Program-made: the position numbers and the translations under genes | Shown here: piece by piece, positions 9,169 to 16,322 of the stretch | How positions within the stretch are numbered: position 1 is the stretch's first letter | How the letters are laid out: the number at the start of each line of letters is the position of its first letter | Assembly: GCF_023922585.1 (NCBI RefSeq) | Contig: NZ_JAMFTN010000014.1 | Location: 130,232 to 194,231 of the forward strand | Reading direction: 5' to 3' | Source of the DNA: Aliidiomarina quisquiliarum | GTDB lineage: Bacteria; Pseudomonadota; Gammaproteobacteria; Enterobacterales; Alteromonadaceae | Length of the DNA stretch: 64,000 bases | Notes under the pieces: model-generated | Told to the model about the DNA's origin: nothing | The model's input: only the letters and a program-made list of their open reading frames with translations | Databases searched by the model: none

Positions 9169-9714
9169 ATGAGCGACTGGGACTTTCTGCACGATATGCA
9201 TAACGAGGGCTTTAGCCCAGAGCAGATAGCGGATGCTGCTGCCTGTGGCTATAACCCTTGGGAGCAAGGCGATTGGGACAACATCGCTGAGTTTGTTGAC
9301 GATGAAGCGGGCTGGGATTTTGATAGTGAGCCAAAGAACCCAACGACTCTAGAGCTTTGGGAGTTGCTAGATGAATTGGTTGAAACCGCAAGAAATTACT
9401 TCGAAGTCACAGGTCGGCATCTGCCAATTTATGGAGAGCTTGGCGAGCTATACGGTGAAGCTAAATACGGAATCAAAAGGCATAAGCCTTATACACAAGG
9501 CTCCGATGGGAAATTGGGAAACGATTTCGTCGAAATAAAAACAATTAGCCCATTTAAGTCCGGCAATGCCGTCCTAGTGAAACGGGCCGGCAATTTCAGC
9601 AAACTTCTTATCGTGAAAATCAGCAAGGATTTCGAGTTTAAAGCAAAAATGATCGATCGAAAGAGCTTTGGAAAAGGCACTGGAAAACACATCAAGGCCA
9701 AGTGGAGTGAATGA
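9169..9714 (+). CDS. Cassette 2: unknown protein with a PD-(D/E)XK-like motif
   Basis: The 181-residue protein has an acidic N-terminal part rich in tryptophan and aspartate (MSDWDFL, EQGDWDNIAE). Its C-terminal part, from about residue 85, holds GELGELYGEAKYG, then GSDGKLGNDFVEIKT. The spacing of D113 and E122-x-K124, with an upstream glutamate in a helix, resembles the active site of PD-(D/E)XK nucleases (restriction-enzyme-like fold). The basic C-terminus (KGTGKHIKAK) would suit nucleic acid binding. The ATG at 9169 follows an AAGAGGA ribosome site; the longer frame starting at 9142 begins inside attC and is not used. Nuclease function is an inference from the motif only. Confidence 0.68.
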   Translation: MSDWDFLHDMHNEGFSPEQIADAAACGYNPWEQGDWDNIAEFVDDEAGWDFDSEPKNPTTLELWELLDELVETARNYFEVTGRHLPIYGELGELYGEAKYGIKRHKPYTQGSDGKLGNDFVEIKTISPFKSGNAVLVKRAGNFSKLLIVKISKDFEFKAKMIDRKSFGKGTGKHIKAKWSE

Positions 9715-9718
9715 AATT

Positions 9719-9790
9719 GCCTAACAAGCACATGTTGGCGGACTGGTTTTCCGCTGCGCTCCAAACCAGCCGCAAATGTGGGCGTTATAC
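9719..9790 (+). other. attC-like recombination site 2
   Basis: The left core is GCCTAAC and the right core GTTATAC; both fit the consensus. The two arms pair well: ACATGTTGGCGGACTGGTTT against AAACCAGCCGCAAATGT, with a short apical loop. It starts four bases after the stop codon of cassette 2. This is the clearest of the four sites. Confidence 0.85.
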
Positions 9791-9805
9791 AAGGTGGACA
9801 GTTCA

Positions 9806-10210
9806 ATGAAGTCGGTTTGGTTCTTAATTCTTTTTTCTCTCGCTTGGCAGGTAAATGCAGATGTTTGTGAGCCGAAAATGTCAGAGGAGCAAGAGAAATT
9901 TATTTATACTGAATTAGCTAAGTTGTCTTTTGGGCAACAACTTCATTTTGTAAATTTTCTAGCGATTACCCGAAAAAAAGCTTTTGAGGAAGGCGCATTA
10001 AATGCCGTGTCTTCAATAGACAATGAAATCTCCGTAATCATTCATTCGATAATAACATTTGCTAATTCTAACGAATATATTAATAAAACTGCCGTGTTAG
10101 AGGCGCTAGATTTATTTTTGAAAGGTTTCAATTACTACCCGCTCACCTGGACTACGGACACGACTGACTCAATAAGTAATAAAATTAATAAGTTAAGGAA
10201 TAATGTATAA
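9806..10210 (+). CDS. Cassette 3: small secreted protein of unknown function
   Basis: I do not recognise the family. The 134-residue protein starts with a typical signal peptide (MKSVWFLILFSLAWQVNA, then DVC), so it should be exported to the periplasm or beyond. The mature part looks helical, with no visible catalytic motif. The ATG at 9806 follows an AAGGTGG ribosome site; an in-frame ATG at 9776 lies inside attC and is rejected. The TAA stop lies within the left core of attC site 3. The gene is more AT-rich than its neighbours, as expected for a cassette of separate origin. Confidence 0.68.
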   Translation: MKSVWFLILFSLAWQVNADVCEPKMSEEQEKFIYTELAKLSFGQQLHFVNFLAITRKKAFEEGALNAVSSIDNEISVIIHSIITFANSNEYINKTAVLEALDLFLKGFNYYPLTWTTDTTDSISNKINKLRNNV

Positions 10211-10291
10211 CAAGTGCAGCCACAATCGGCCACTGCGTGGCCTGGACCTCAACCGCTGCGCAGGTTTCGGCCTGTGCTGCAAGCGTTAGGT
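10205..10291 (+). other. attC-like recombination site 3
   Basis: The left core is GTATAAC (one mismatch; TATAAC also opens Vibrio VCR sites) and the right core is GTTAGGT. The site is 87 bases long. Its arms pair as GCAGC-CACA...GGCC against GGCC-TGTGCTGC with a few unpaired bases, as attC hairpins usually do. The stop codon of cassette 3 lies inside the left core. Confidence 0.8.
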
Positions 10292-10305
10292 ACTCAGGAT
10301 AAATC

Positions 10306-10851
10306 ATGCGTTTAGTCGTTCTTACATACTTCACGATCTTTCTTTCTGGTTGCTCATCTCACCAACCATATCCTGAGAATTGGGAGGTTCAAAAAGCCAA
10401 TGAAAGTTGTTTATGGCTCCAAGGGTTTTATAAAAATAATGGCGAATACTTCCTTAATGAGCGGACATACAAAACTCACCTGTCGGCTTATTTTTTTGAA
10501 TCCACTCAAGTCGAACACTCTAAAGTCGAATTTATCACTTTTGAGGTGCGTGAAAATGAAAGTTATTTGATAAAGGCAATTTCAGAAAACAATGTTCAAA
10601 TCGCTGAAACACTAATTAACCTAGACTGTAACAATGGCTCCTTGATATCAAGTAAAGACCGCGTAATTACTGGTGGTGAAGCAGGGGCAATAGTTTTAGG
10701 AACACAGATTAAGCAATTTAGGCTCGTGGAAACTATAGACGGTAACTTGCTTCTCAGTTCTGAAAGTTCTGTTGCTGGTATGCTTCTAATGGTTGTTCCC
10801 GTTGCGGGGTCTTCCTCTGTTTGGAGTAAATTCAATAAATATCGTACCTAA
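10306..10851 (+). CDS. Cassette 4: lipoprotein of unknown function
   Basis: The 181-residue protein has a short signal sequence ending in the lipobox LSGC (cysteine near residue 16), so it should be lipid-anchored. The rest is not recognised. It has a C-terminal glycine-rich stretch (TGGEAGAIVLG) and a short hydrophobic segment (VAGMLLMVVPVAG). The TAA stop lies inside the left core of attC site 4. No ribosome site better than CAGGATAA is visible before the ATG. Confidence 0.68.
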   Translation: MRLVVLTYFTIFLSGCSSHQPYPENWEVQKANESCLWLQGFYKNNGEYFLNERTYKTHLSAYFFESTQVEHSKVEFITFEVRENESYLIKAISENNVQIAETLINLDCNNGSLISSKDRVITGGEAGAIVLGTQIKQFRLVETIDGNLLLSSESSVAGMLLMVVPVAGSSSVWSKFNKYRT

Positions 10852-10926
10852 CAAGCGCCTTAAACATCGCGGCCTACGGCCGCTGGACTCGCAACAAGTT
10901 GCTCGCCGTTCAGGCGTGCGTTATGT
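10846..10926 (+). other. attC-like recombination site 4
   Basis: The left core is ACCTAAC and the right core GTTATGT; both fit the consensus, and the site is 81 bases long. The outer arms pair (AACAAGCGCC against GGCGTGCGTT) and an inner hairpin CGGCC-TA-GGCCG adds structure. The stop codon of cassette 4 is embedded in the left core. It separates cassette 4 from the toxin-antitoxin pair. Confidence 0.83.
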
Positions 10927-10956
10927 TTCTTAGCAGCCTTCCTTGCCAACATCAAA

Positions 10957-10992
10957 GTACGGGCGTACACTTAATGGTACAACTAAATGTAC
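10957..10992 (+). promoter_or_regulatory. GTAC-repeat operator-like region before toxin-antitoxin pair 1
   Basis: Four GTAC tetranucleotides start at 10957, 10965, 10977 and 10989, that is 8, 12 and 12 bases apart, just upstream of the antitoxin gene. YefM/RelB-type antitoxins often repress their own promoter through short palindromes of this kind. The role is inferred from position and symmetry. Confidence 0.5.
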
Positions 10993-11005
10993 GTAGGTGA
11001 ATCCC

Positions 11006-11284
11006 ATGTCAAGAATTCGCGTCGATGAAGATATCCTCCCCCTTTCCGAGTTCCGGGCGGGCGTAGCCACATTTGTAAAGCAGATCCATGAAACCCGCCG
11101 CCCTATGGTGCTTACGCAGAGGGGGCGTGGAGTTGCTGTGTTGGTGGGCGTCCAGGAATATGAAAGAATGCAGGGGCGGCTGGAGCTGTTGGAGGAAATC
11201 TATAAAGCTGAAGAGCAACTGGCCAACGGGGAAGGTATTTCTCATGAGCAGGCAAAATCACGAGTTCTGGGCAGGCTGGCATAA
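11006..11284 (+). CDS. Type II antitoxin, Phd/YefM family
   Basis: The protein of about 92 residues has the Phd/YefM fold: an N-terminal DNA-binding part with LSEFRAGVATFVKQIHETRRP, then VLTQRGRGVAVLVGVQEYERM, then a toxin-binding helical tail. It neutralises the following toxin and should repress the operon. The ATG at 11006 is chosen because AGGTGA lies five bases before it; a GTG at 10997 is also in frame. Its stop overlaps the toxin start (TAATG), the usual translational coupling. It closely resembles the antitoxin at 19554 in layout. Confidence 0.9.
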   Translation: MSRIRVDEDILPLSEFRAGVATFVKQIHETRRPMVLTQRGRGVAVLVGVQEYERMQGRLELLEEIYKAEEQLANGEGISHEQAKSRVLGRLA

Positions 11285-11586
11285 TGAGGGTTGTTTGGTC
11301 CCCTCTTGCCTTGGAACGTGTTGAGGATATCGCCCAGTATATAGCAGAAGATAAGCCCAGTGCTGCGGTTGAGTGGGTTGAAGGCATATTTGACACAGTG
11401 GAGCGGCTGGCTGACTTCCCTGAAAGCGGACGCATCGTTCCTGAGGTGGGCGGACGTCGCATTAGGGAGGTAATATTTGGAACATATCGGATTATTTACA
11501 GCTTCACAGAGCAGATTGATGTTCTGACTGTACGGCGCAGCAGTCAGTTATTGCGGATGCATGAGGTTGGCGATGAAGAAACTTAA
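11284..11586 (+). CDS. Type II toxin, RelE/ParE family
   Basis: The 100-residue basic protein shows the RelE/ParE pattern: an N-terminal strand (VVWSPLALERVEDIAQYI), then the helical pair, DFPESGRIVPEV, then the C-terminal strands REVIFGTYRIIYSF and VLTVRRSSQ. Members either cleave mRNA on the ribosome or poison gyrase; sequence alone does not decide. It is translationally coupled to the antitoxin. The stop codon lies in a sequence (ACTTAAC) that matches an attC left core, which suggests that the pair is the last cassette of the array. Confidence 0.9.
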   Translation: MRVVWSPLALERVEDIAQYIAEDKPSAAVEWVEGIFDTVERLADFPESGRIVPEVGGRRIREVIFGTYRIIYSFTEQIDVLTVRRSSQLLRMHEVGDEET

Positions 11587-11762
11587 CCAGACCATTAACA
11601 CGCTCCCTGCGGTCGCCTTAACTTTTTTCGATGTGAAATTTCATACCTAAACTACAAACTTGGCCACCACTAAAAATTCAGAGGCTAGAATAGGCGAAGG
11701 AATACAGAGCTGAAGGCGAACTAAGCTATTGATTTAACAAAGGTTTTATAAGAGAAGAAAGG

Positions 11763-11839
11763 TGGTGCGTCCTAGTAGACTCGAACTACCGACCCCCACC
11801 ATGTCAAGGTGGTGCTCTAACCAACTGAGCTAAGGACGC
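11763..11839 (-). tRNA. tRNA-Val (anticodon GAC)
   Basis: The reverse complement folds as a complete tRNA: acceptor GCGTCCT, D arm AGCTCAGTTGGTTAGAGC, anticodon stem CCACC with loop TTGACAT (anticodon GAC), variable loop, T arm with TTCGAGT, and an encoded CCA end. It reads valine GUC/GUU codons. It lies just downstream of the cassette array on the opposite strand. Confidence 0.96.
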
Positions 11840-12192
11840 ACTGCTTAGGTAAGCGGTGGCTATACTAGGCATTTCAGCTGGGCGTTGCAAGTGATTTCTG
11901 CCTGCAAAGTATCGTTTGACGCTAATTTGAACTGTTTGCTGGGGTGTGGGGGAAGGAAACCGTATTTGTGCAGCGCGGCAAAGCCGAGGCGGGCCTTCTA
12001 GCGTTAGAAGAACTTATAGCATTTCATTAATTTAAACTTCACTTTAAACGAACTTTTTTATAAAAAATCTTTAAAAATACAATCGGCTGTATTAGTTTAA
12101 GAAAGAGGCTTCAAACGTCTCAATGCTTAGAGGGCGGCGTTCTTCTAGGATTTGCTACGGCTGCATCATAATAACTTTTAAAGAGCACGTTT
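11840..12192. other. Gene-free stretch upstream of the diguanylate cyclase gene
   Basis: It should contain the tRNA promoter (minus strand) and the promoter of the diguanylate cyclase gene. No open frame is seen. A short near-palindrome CTTCTAGCGTTAGAAG lies at about 11996-12011; its GTTAGAA resembles an attC right core, but no matching left half is present. The part nearest the gene is AT-rich. Confidence 0.45.
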
Positions 12193-13248
12193 ATGGAAAA
12201 TAGCACTCAAGTTCCAGCAGGTTTAATCGAATCAGGCTACTACGTTAGTTTGCCTTTATTCTGGGGTGGTGCGCTTGTTTTAGTGCTTTTATTGTTGGCT
12301 TGGTTATGGAGTTTTGCACGTTACCGCCGAGGGAGGCAAGTTCAAGAAACGTTGCTTCAGGAGCTCCGTGAGGGGGCAGACTCTTTTCTTTATTTGGTGG
12401 AAACAGCCCATGAAGGAATTGCTGTGGTGCAAAACGCACGCTTGGTTTACCTGAACCCGCGTATGTGTGAAATGAGTGGTTATACGGAAAACGAGCTGAA
12501 AGCTTTGCCTTCTTTCTTGCCTCTTATTCACCCGTCTGCACAGGAAGAAATGATGGCGAACTATCAACGTCGAGTAGCCGGGAAAGAGGCACCACAACGC
12601 TATGAAAGCTTATTTTTAAGAAAAGATGGTACCAGTTACCCGATTGAACTTAGTGGTGTTGCCATTGTTTGGGGTGGGCAACCGGCAACGCTCAATTTGC
12701 TGACAGATATTTCTGCACGAAAAGCTGCTGAAACAAAGGTTGCATACCTTGCACACCACGACAGTCTCACTGGCCTTGTGAACCGCTTAGTATTACATGA
12801 CCATATAAAGCAGGCTCTTGCCCTAGCGGAGCGCAACAACGACACATTTGCAGTGTTATTTATCGACCTTGATGGCTTTAAACAAATAAATGACACCTAC
12901 GGACATGAAGTGGGCGATATATTACTGAAGCAGGTTACCGCGCGAATTAAAAAGCAATTAAGAGACACGGATACTTTTGCTCGTATTGGTGGCGATGAGT
13001 TTGTGGTTCTATTGGCTCAAACGAAAAATATCTATGGCGTAAAGCAAACAATGGGGCGTATTGAAGAAGTGATGGTTGAGCCGTTTCATATTAACGACTA
13101 TGAGTTGCACTGTCATGTGAGCCAGGGTGCTGCGTTGTACCCTGAAGATGGTACAACGGAGGAGCAATTGCTAAGCCAAGCAGATAAGAAAATGTATACA
13201 AACAAATGTGCTTATCATGCGAACCATCCAAGCCAATCTTCAGCATGA
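12193..13248 (+). CDS. Membrane-anchored PAS-GGDEF diguanylate cyclase
   Basis: One membrane segment (about residues 21-43) is followed by a PAS domain (about 65-175, ending in the PAC motif) and a GGDEF domain (about 185-345). The catalytic signature GGDEF is intact at residues 266-270. The inhibitory site RxxD (RDTD, 257-260) lies five residues before it, so product feedback control is expected. It makes c-di-GMP from GTP at the inner membrane in response to a PAS signal. It is the only intact cyclase in the window and would oppose the two EAL proteins at the left end. Confidence 0.92.
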   Translation: MENSTQVPAGLIESGYYVSLPLFWGGALVLVLLLLAWLWSFARYRRGRQVQETLLQELREGADSFLYLVETAHEGIAVVQNARLVYLNPRMCEMSGYTENELKALPSFLPLIHPSAQEEMMANYQRRVAGKEAPQRYESLFLRKDGTSYPIELSGVAIVWGGQPATLNLLTDISARKAAETKVAYLAHHDSLTGLVNRLVLHDHIKQALALAERNNDTFAVLFIDLDGFKQINDTYGHEVGDILLKQVTARIKKQLRDTDTFARIGGDEFVVLLAQTKNIYGVKQTMGRIEEVMVEPFHINDYELHCHVSQGAALYPEDGTTEEQLLSQADKKMYTNKCAYHANHPSQSSA

Positions 13249-13273
13249 TTAAAGCTATTGCGTGCATTTAAGG

Positions 13274-14104
13274 TCAGCGGAGCCGCGCAATTTGGTTTTG
13301 AACCGCTGACTCAGCAACGGCTGCAGGCGTGGCCAAACCGAGCTCCTGTAACGCTGTTTGCGCTTGCGCTGCCCGTGCTTCGAAGGCGTGTAAAGCAGCT
13401 AAGCTTGGCTCATCTAGGCGACCCTGAGCTGCAAAGTACTTTAGGCGCGGGTAACGGCCAGCTAGTGCAACGCCCCAATTCAGTGCGGGATCCCACCATG
13501 AGTTCATTTCACGCCCTTTGCCGCTAAGGTGCTGCTCTAGCACGTCATCGAGTGCGCCATTTAACAGCTTCAGGTCGAAATCGACGCCTGGCACAGGCTC
13601 AGTTTCAGAACTATCGGTGCTTGCATAGGCATTAAGACCTGTGCGCGAAGGGCCAGTGCGGGTATCGCGGTAGCGGGCGAGGGTCATCATATCGCTGGCC
13701 AGCACCGGCTCGTTCACCGGTAAGCGAACAGCTTCGGGATCGCCCATCAACTGGCCCCAAGACATACGAATAAAGGTGTGTTGGTTTTCCAAGCCGGGTT
13801 TGGTACAGCGCAGGCCAATGGCATAGGCTTCTAGAGGTTCCTGCATAAACTGAAAGCCGGTGTAGCGTGCCCAACGTACGACGATAAATTCATGGGCAGC
13901 AGCGCCGGGCAAATGAAAGTTCACCTCTTGCAGGTAGTCCAACACAATCTGAACCTGTTCGTCCGACAGTTCAAGGTCTTCGTGCAGCGGGTACATGCCC
14001 TCATAGGTTTTACGCACTGGTCTGGGCCGTGCGGCCATGTAAGCGTCGAGTTCGGCTTGGGTGCGTGGGCGTGCTTTTTTCTGTGTTATATTTTTTTTAG
14101 ACAT
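13274..14104 (-). CDS. Unknown protein, last gene of the cytochrome b/molybdopterin cluster
   Basis: I do not recognise a family in this 276-residue protein. It has a basic N-terminus (SKKNITQKKARPRTQ), no signal peptide and no membrane segment, and an alanine-rich helical C-terminus. Tryptophan- and tyrosine-rich middle parts (WARYTGFQF, MNSWWDPALNWGV) suggest a folded soluble domain. An AAGGAAA ribosome site precedes the ATG. It lies 34 bases after the molybdopterin fusion gene on the same strand, so it is probably co-transcribed. It could be an assembly factor or partner of that enzyme, but nothing in it proves this. Confidence 0.7.
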   Translation of the reverse strand: MSKKNITQKKARPRTQAELDAYMAARPRPVRKTYEGMYPLHEDLELSDEQVQIVLDYLQEVNFHLPGAAAHEFIVVRWARYTGFQFMQEPLEAYAIGLRCTKPGLENQHTFIRMSWGQLMGDPEAVRLPVNEPVLASDMMTLARYRDTRTGPSRTGLNAYASTDSSETEPVPGVDFDLKLLNGALDDVLEQHLSGKGREMNSWWDPALNWGVALAGRYPRLKYFAAQGRLDEPSLAALHAFEARAAQAQTALQELGLATPAAVAESAVQNQIARLR

Positions 14105-14138
14105 AATAACAGCGATTTCCTTTTCTTATTACAGACGA

Positions 14139-15656
14139 TTAAATCAGCTGGTTGCGGTCGTAAAAATCCGTGTCTTCAAAGTAACCACCACGGCCTTCAA
14201 GGATAATATCGTAGCGGTTAACCACTTCAATACGCTCTAACCATTTCAAACTGCGAAACCCAGTAGAGCTTTCTAGCCGCAGCCGCACTGGCCCACCATT
14301 TTTAGCCGGAATTTCCCCTTCGTCGTTAAGTTCAAAGGCAATCAGCGTTTGCGGCATTCGCGCCTCAATCATTGGGGCAGACACGTAGTAGGTGCCTCCC
14401 TCGTATAGAGCGTCATCGCGACCCATATTTTGGAAGCTGGTAAACACCACGTCAGAGGCGCCGGGCAAGGGCTTAACCAGTTCTAAAAGGGCCGACACGG
14501 TAATGCCGCGCCACCGTCCAATGGAAGTAAAGCCCTGCACACAGTGGTGCAGGGTGGTTTGTGAGTGGCCGGCGGCCAGTTCACGAAGCTCGGCAATGGT
14601 TAGTGTTATTGGCCGTTCAACGTAGCCACCGATCTCGAGTACGTAGTCGTCTTCATAGCAGTTGGCCATCAGCGCCAGGTATTCTTCGGTTTCTGGCGGC
14701 CGGCCGCTGCCACGGAAATTATGGGTAGTGTTGGCAAGGCCCACGTCTTTACCGGTGATATTAGAGCGGTCGTAGTGCATACGCGCGGGCAGCTTATAAA
14801 GCAAATTCGACCATGGCCGCACAATTCGGTTATGCCATTTCTCAACGGCACGGCCGTCGGCCAAGGTCCAGCGCGTGGCCACCACATGCAGAACAATAAC
14901 AAGCACGAGGCCAATGCTAAAAATAACACCACCTAAAACAGGGCTGTTCGAGTGCCCCAATACCATCTTTGATGTTTCGTGCAGGTAGCCATGAAGAAAA
15001 ACCAACGGTACGTGGATGATGAAAAAAGCCACATAACCAACCAGGCACAGAAAGTGGGTGGTACGGATCACTTGGCGGCCACCGAGTGCACGGGTAATGC
15101 GTGAAAAATGGTTGGCAATGGCCGGCGACTGAAATGCGCCAGTAAGAATAACCAAAGGCGTTAGTATTAATATAACGAAGCCGTACGACAGTTGTTGCAG
15201 GGCATTAAACACCATGCCATCGACGGGTTGGGGCATGGTGAAAGCAAGGTAGGCCAGCATATCTTGGCCCGCCTGTGAAAACGTGTCCCAACTGGTGGGC
15301 ACATAGCGGCGCCACTGACCGGTCGCCAGTAGTAACACGAAGTAAATAACCCAGCAGGTAACAAAGCCCGTTACGGCCATAAAATGCCAGTAACGGCCAA
15401 GGCCCAGTAGCCCACGCCCGGGCAGCGAAATGCGCGGGGAATAGTCGCTGTACTCGCCGCCCACAGTGTAGTACTTATGCTTGGCTTCATCTTGAACGGT
15501 AAACTGCGCCCAGGATGAGCCCGGCACCGTATGCTGCGAGCGGTAAAGCTTCGGGTAGGTACCCAGAATTTCGAGGCCAGAGCGCACAAGAAATGAAATA
15601 AAGATGATATTGAGGAAATGCTCCACACGAAGCCACCACGGAAATCCGAGATCCAT
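14139..15656 (-). CDS. Cytochrome b561-type membrane domain fused to a molybdopterin (sulfite-oxidase-fold) domain
   Basis: The 505-residue protein joins two modules usually found as separate subunits. Residues 1-265 have five predicted membrane segments (about 10-30, 89-112, 158-176, 199-223, 241-262) with histidines 13, 91, 201, 215 and 222 as candidate haem b ligands, like the cytochrome b subunits of formate dehydrogenase or hydrogenase. Residues 320-505 match the sulfite-oxidase/YedY Moco-binding fold; Cys372 in LHHCVQGFTSIGRW sits where the molybdenum-ligating cysteine is expected. It should pass electrons between quinone and a small substrate (sulfite, sulfoxide or similar; not determinable). 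There is no twin-arginine signal. It lies 12 bases after the small membrane protein gene. Confidence 0.82.
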   Translation of the reverse strand: MDLGFPWWLRVEHFLNIIFISFLVRSGLEILGTYPKLYRSQHTVPGSSWAQFTVQDEAKHKYYTVGGEYSDYSPRISLPGRGLLGLGRYWHFMAVTGFVTCWVIYFVLLLATGQWRRYVPTSWDTFSQAGQDMLAYLAFTMPQPVDGMVFNALQQLSYGFVILILTPLVILTGAFQSPAIANHFSRITRALGGRQVIRTTHFLCLVGYVAFFIIHVPLVFLHGYLHETSKMVLGHSNSPVLGGVIFSIGLVLVIVLHVVATRWTLADGRAVEKWHNRIVRPWSNLLYKLPARMHYDRSNITGKDVGLANTTHNFRGSGRPPETEEYLALMANCYEDDYVLEIGGYVERPITLTIAELRELAAGHSQTTLHHCVQGFTSIGRWRGITVSALLELVKPLPGASDVVFTSFQNMGRDDALYEGGTYYVSAPMIEARMPQTLIAFELNDEGEIPAKNGGPVRLRLESSTGFRSLKWLERIEVVNRYDIILEGRGGYFEDTDFYDRNQLI

Positions 15657-15668
15657 TAAAAAACCTTA

Positions 15669-16196
15669 TTAGTCCATAAAATGTTGGTTGTCGGGAGCAG
15701 CAACGATCATCCCGTATTGAAGCGCCCAAAAAAGCACCATATAGGCGATAGAGGCAAACAGCGTTACATTCCATGTAGCGGCGGTAACCACACTAGCCCC
15801 ATTCCAAACATAAGGCGCATTGCCCAGCAGCCCGCCCATGTACACCAGTAGAGACGACAGTGCGACGAATAACCCCCACTTCCAGATACGGACCGAGGTT
15901 AGCAAACCCACGGCGACGAATACGGCAGCAGCCCCAGAAACACCCCACAGAAGCGGGTTGGCAAAAAGAAATGGCTCGTGGTTCGATAGTGCCACAACCG
16001 CCGAAGCACCACCGATGATAGCGATTATGGCGACCATTAGAAGCCGCGTGGTTAGTGGTAGGTTGATACGGATGTAGCGCAACAACGGAGCGCGCTTCTG
16101 GCCCGGCTTGATATGATTAAGTACTGGCTGCGTCGCGTTTTGGGTGCCGCGAAAGTCGACACCAGCACGTAAAGCAGGAGAGTTTTCGTCTTCCAT
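15669..16196 (-). CDS. Small polytopic membrane protein, first gene of the cytochrome b/molybdopterin cluster
   Basis: The protein of about 175 residues has a hydrophilic N-terminus (MEDENSP) and four or five membrane segments: LLMVAIIAIIGGASAVVAL, LLWGVSGAAAVFVAVGL, WGLFVALSSLLVYMGGLL, TAATWNVTLFASIAYMVLF. I do not recognise a family. The ATG at 16196 is favoured because a GGAGG ribosome-type sequence lies 12 bases before it; the frame stays open to 16289. Placement directly before the fusion gene suggests that it is a membrane partner of that enzyme. Confidence 0.7.
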   Translation of the reverse strand: MEDENSPALRAGVDFRGTQNATQPVLNHIKPGQKRAPLLRYIRINLPLTTRLLMVAIIAIIGGASAVVALSNHEPFLFANPLLWGVSGAAAVFVAVGLLTSVRIWKWGLFVALSSLLVYMGGLLGNAPYVWNGASVVTAATWNVTLFASIAYMVLFWALQYGMIVAAPDNQHFMD

Positions 16197-16322
16197 TTCT
16201 AAATACTGCCTCCATTGAAGAACATTAATCGCCGGCCAGTGTGCAGGCCATTGATAGAAAACTCTAAGCCAATACGACTTGGTTAGCAAATGCCTTGGTG
16301 TGGCTTGTTCAACAACGCTGCT

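Larger units (their letters stand above)
8533..11587 (+). mobile_element. Integron-type gene cassette array without an integrase (CALIN)
   Basis: Four attC-like sites, all in the same orientation, are spaced 400-640 bases apart. Each follows a single plus-strand gene, and in two cases the gene's stop codon lies inside the left core box. That is the standard arrangement of integron cassettes. Cassette contents are a four-helix membrane protein, a PD-(D/E)XK-like protein, a small secreted protein and a lipoprotein; a toxin-antitoxin pair follows. The toxin gene also ends in a core-box match (ACTTAAC, 11581-11587), but no right half is seen, so its attC would be truncated. No integrase gene lies in the window, so mobility would depend on one elsewhere. 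Confidence 0.8.

Noticed and set aside
11996..12011. CTTCTAGCGTTAGAAG looked like the right end of a further attC site
   Set aside because: The last base does not fit the right core, and no left core or pairing arm lies upstream within a normal attC length.
13258..13527. A plus-strand open frame of 89 codons after the diguanylate cyclase gene
   Set aside because: It lies within the minus-strand 276-residue gene, has no ribosome site and no recognisable protein features.
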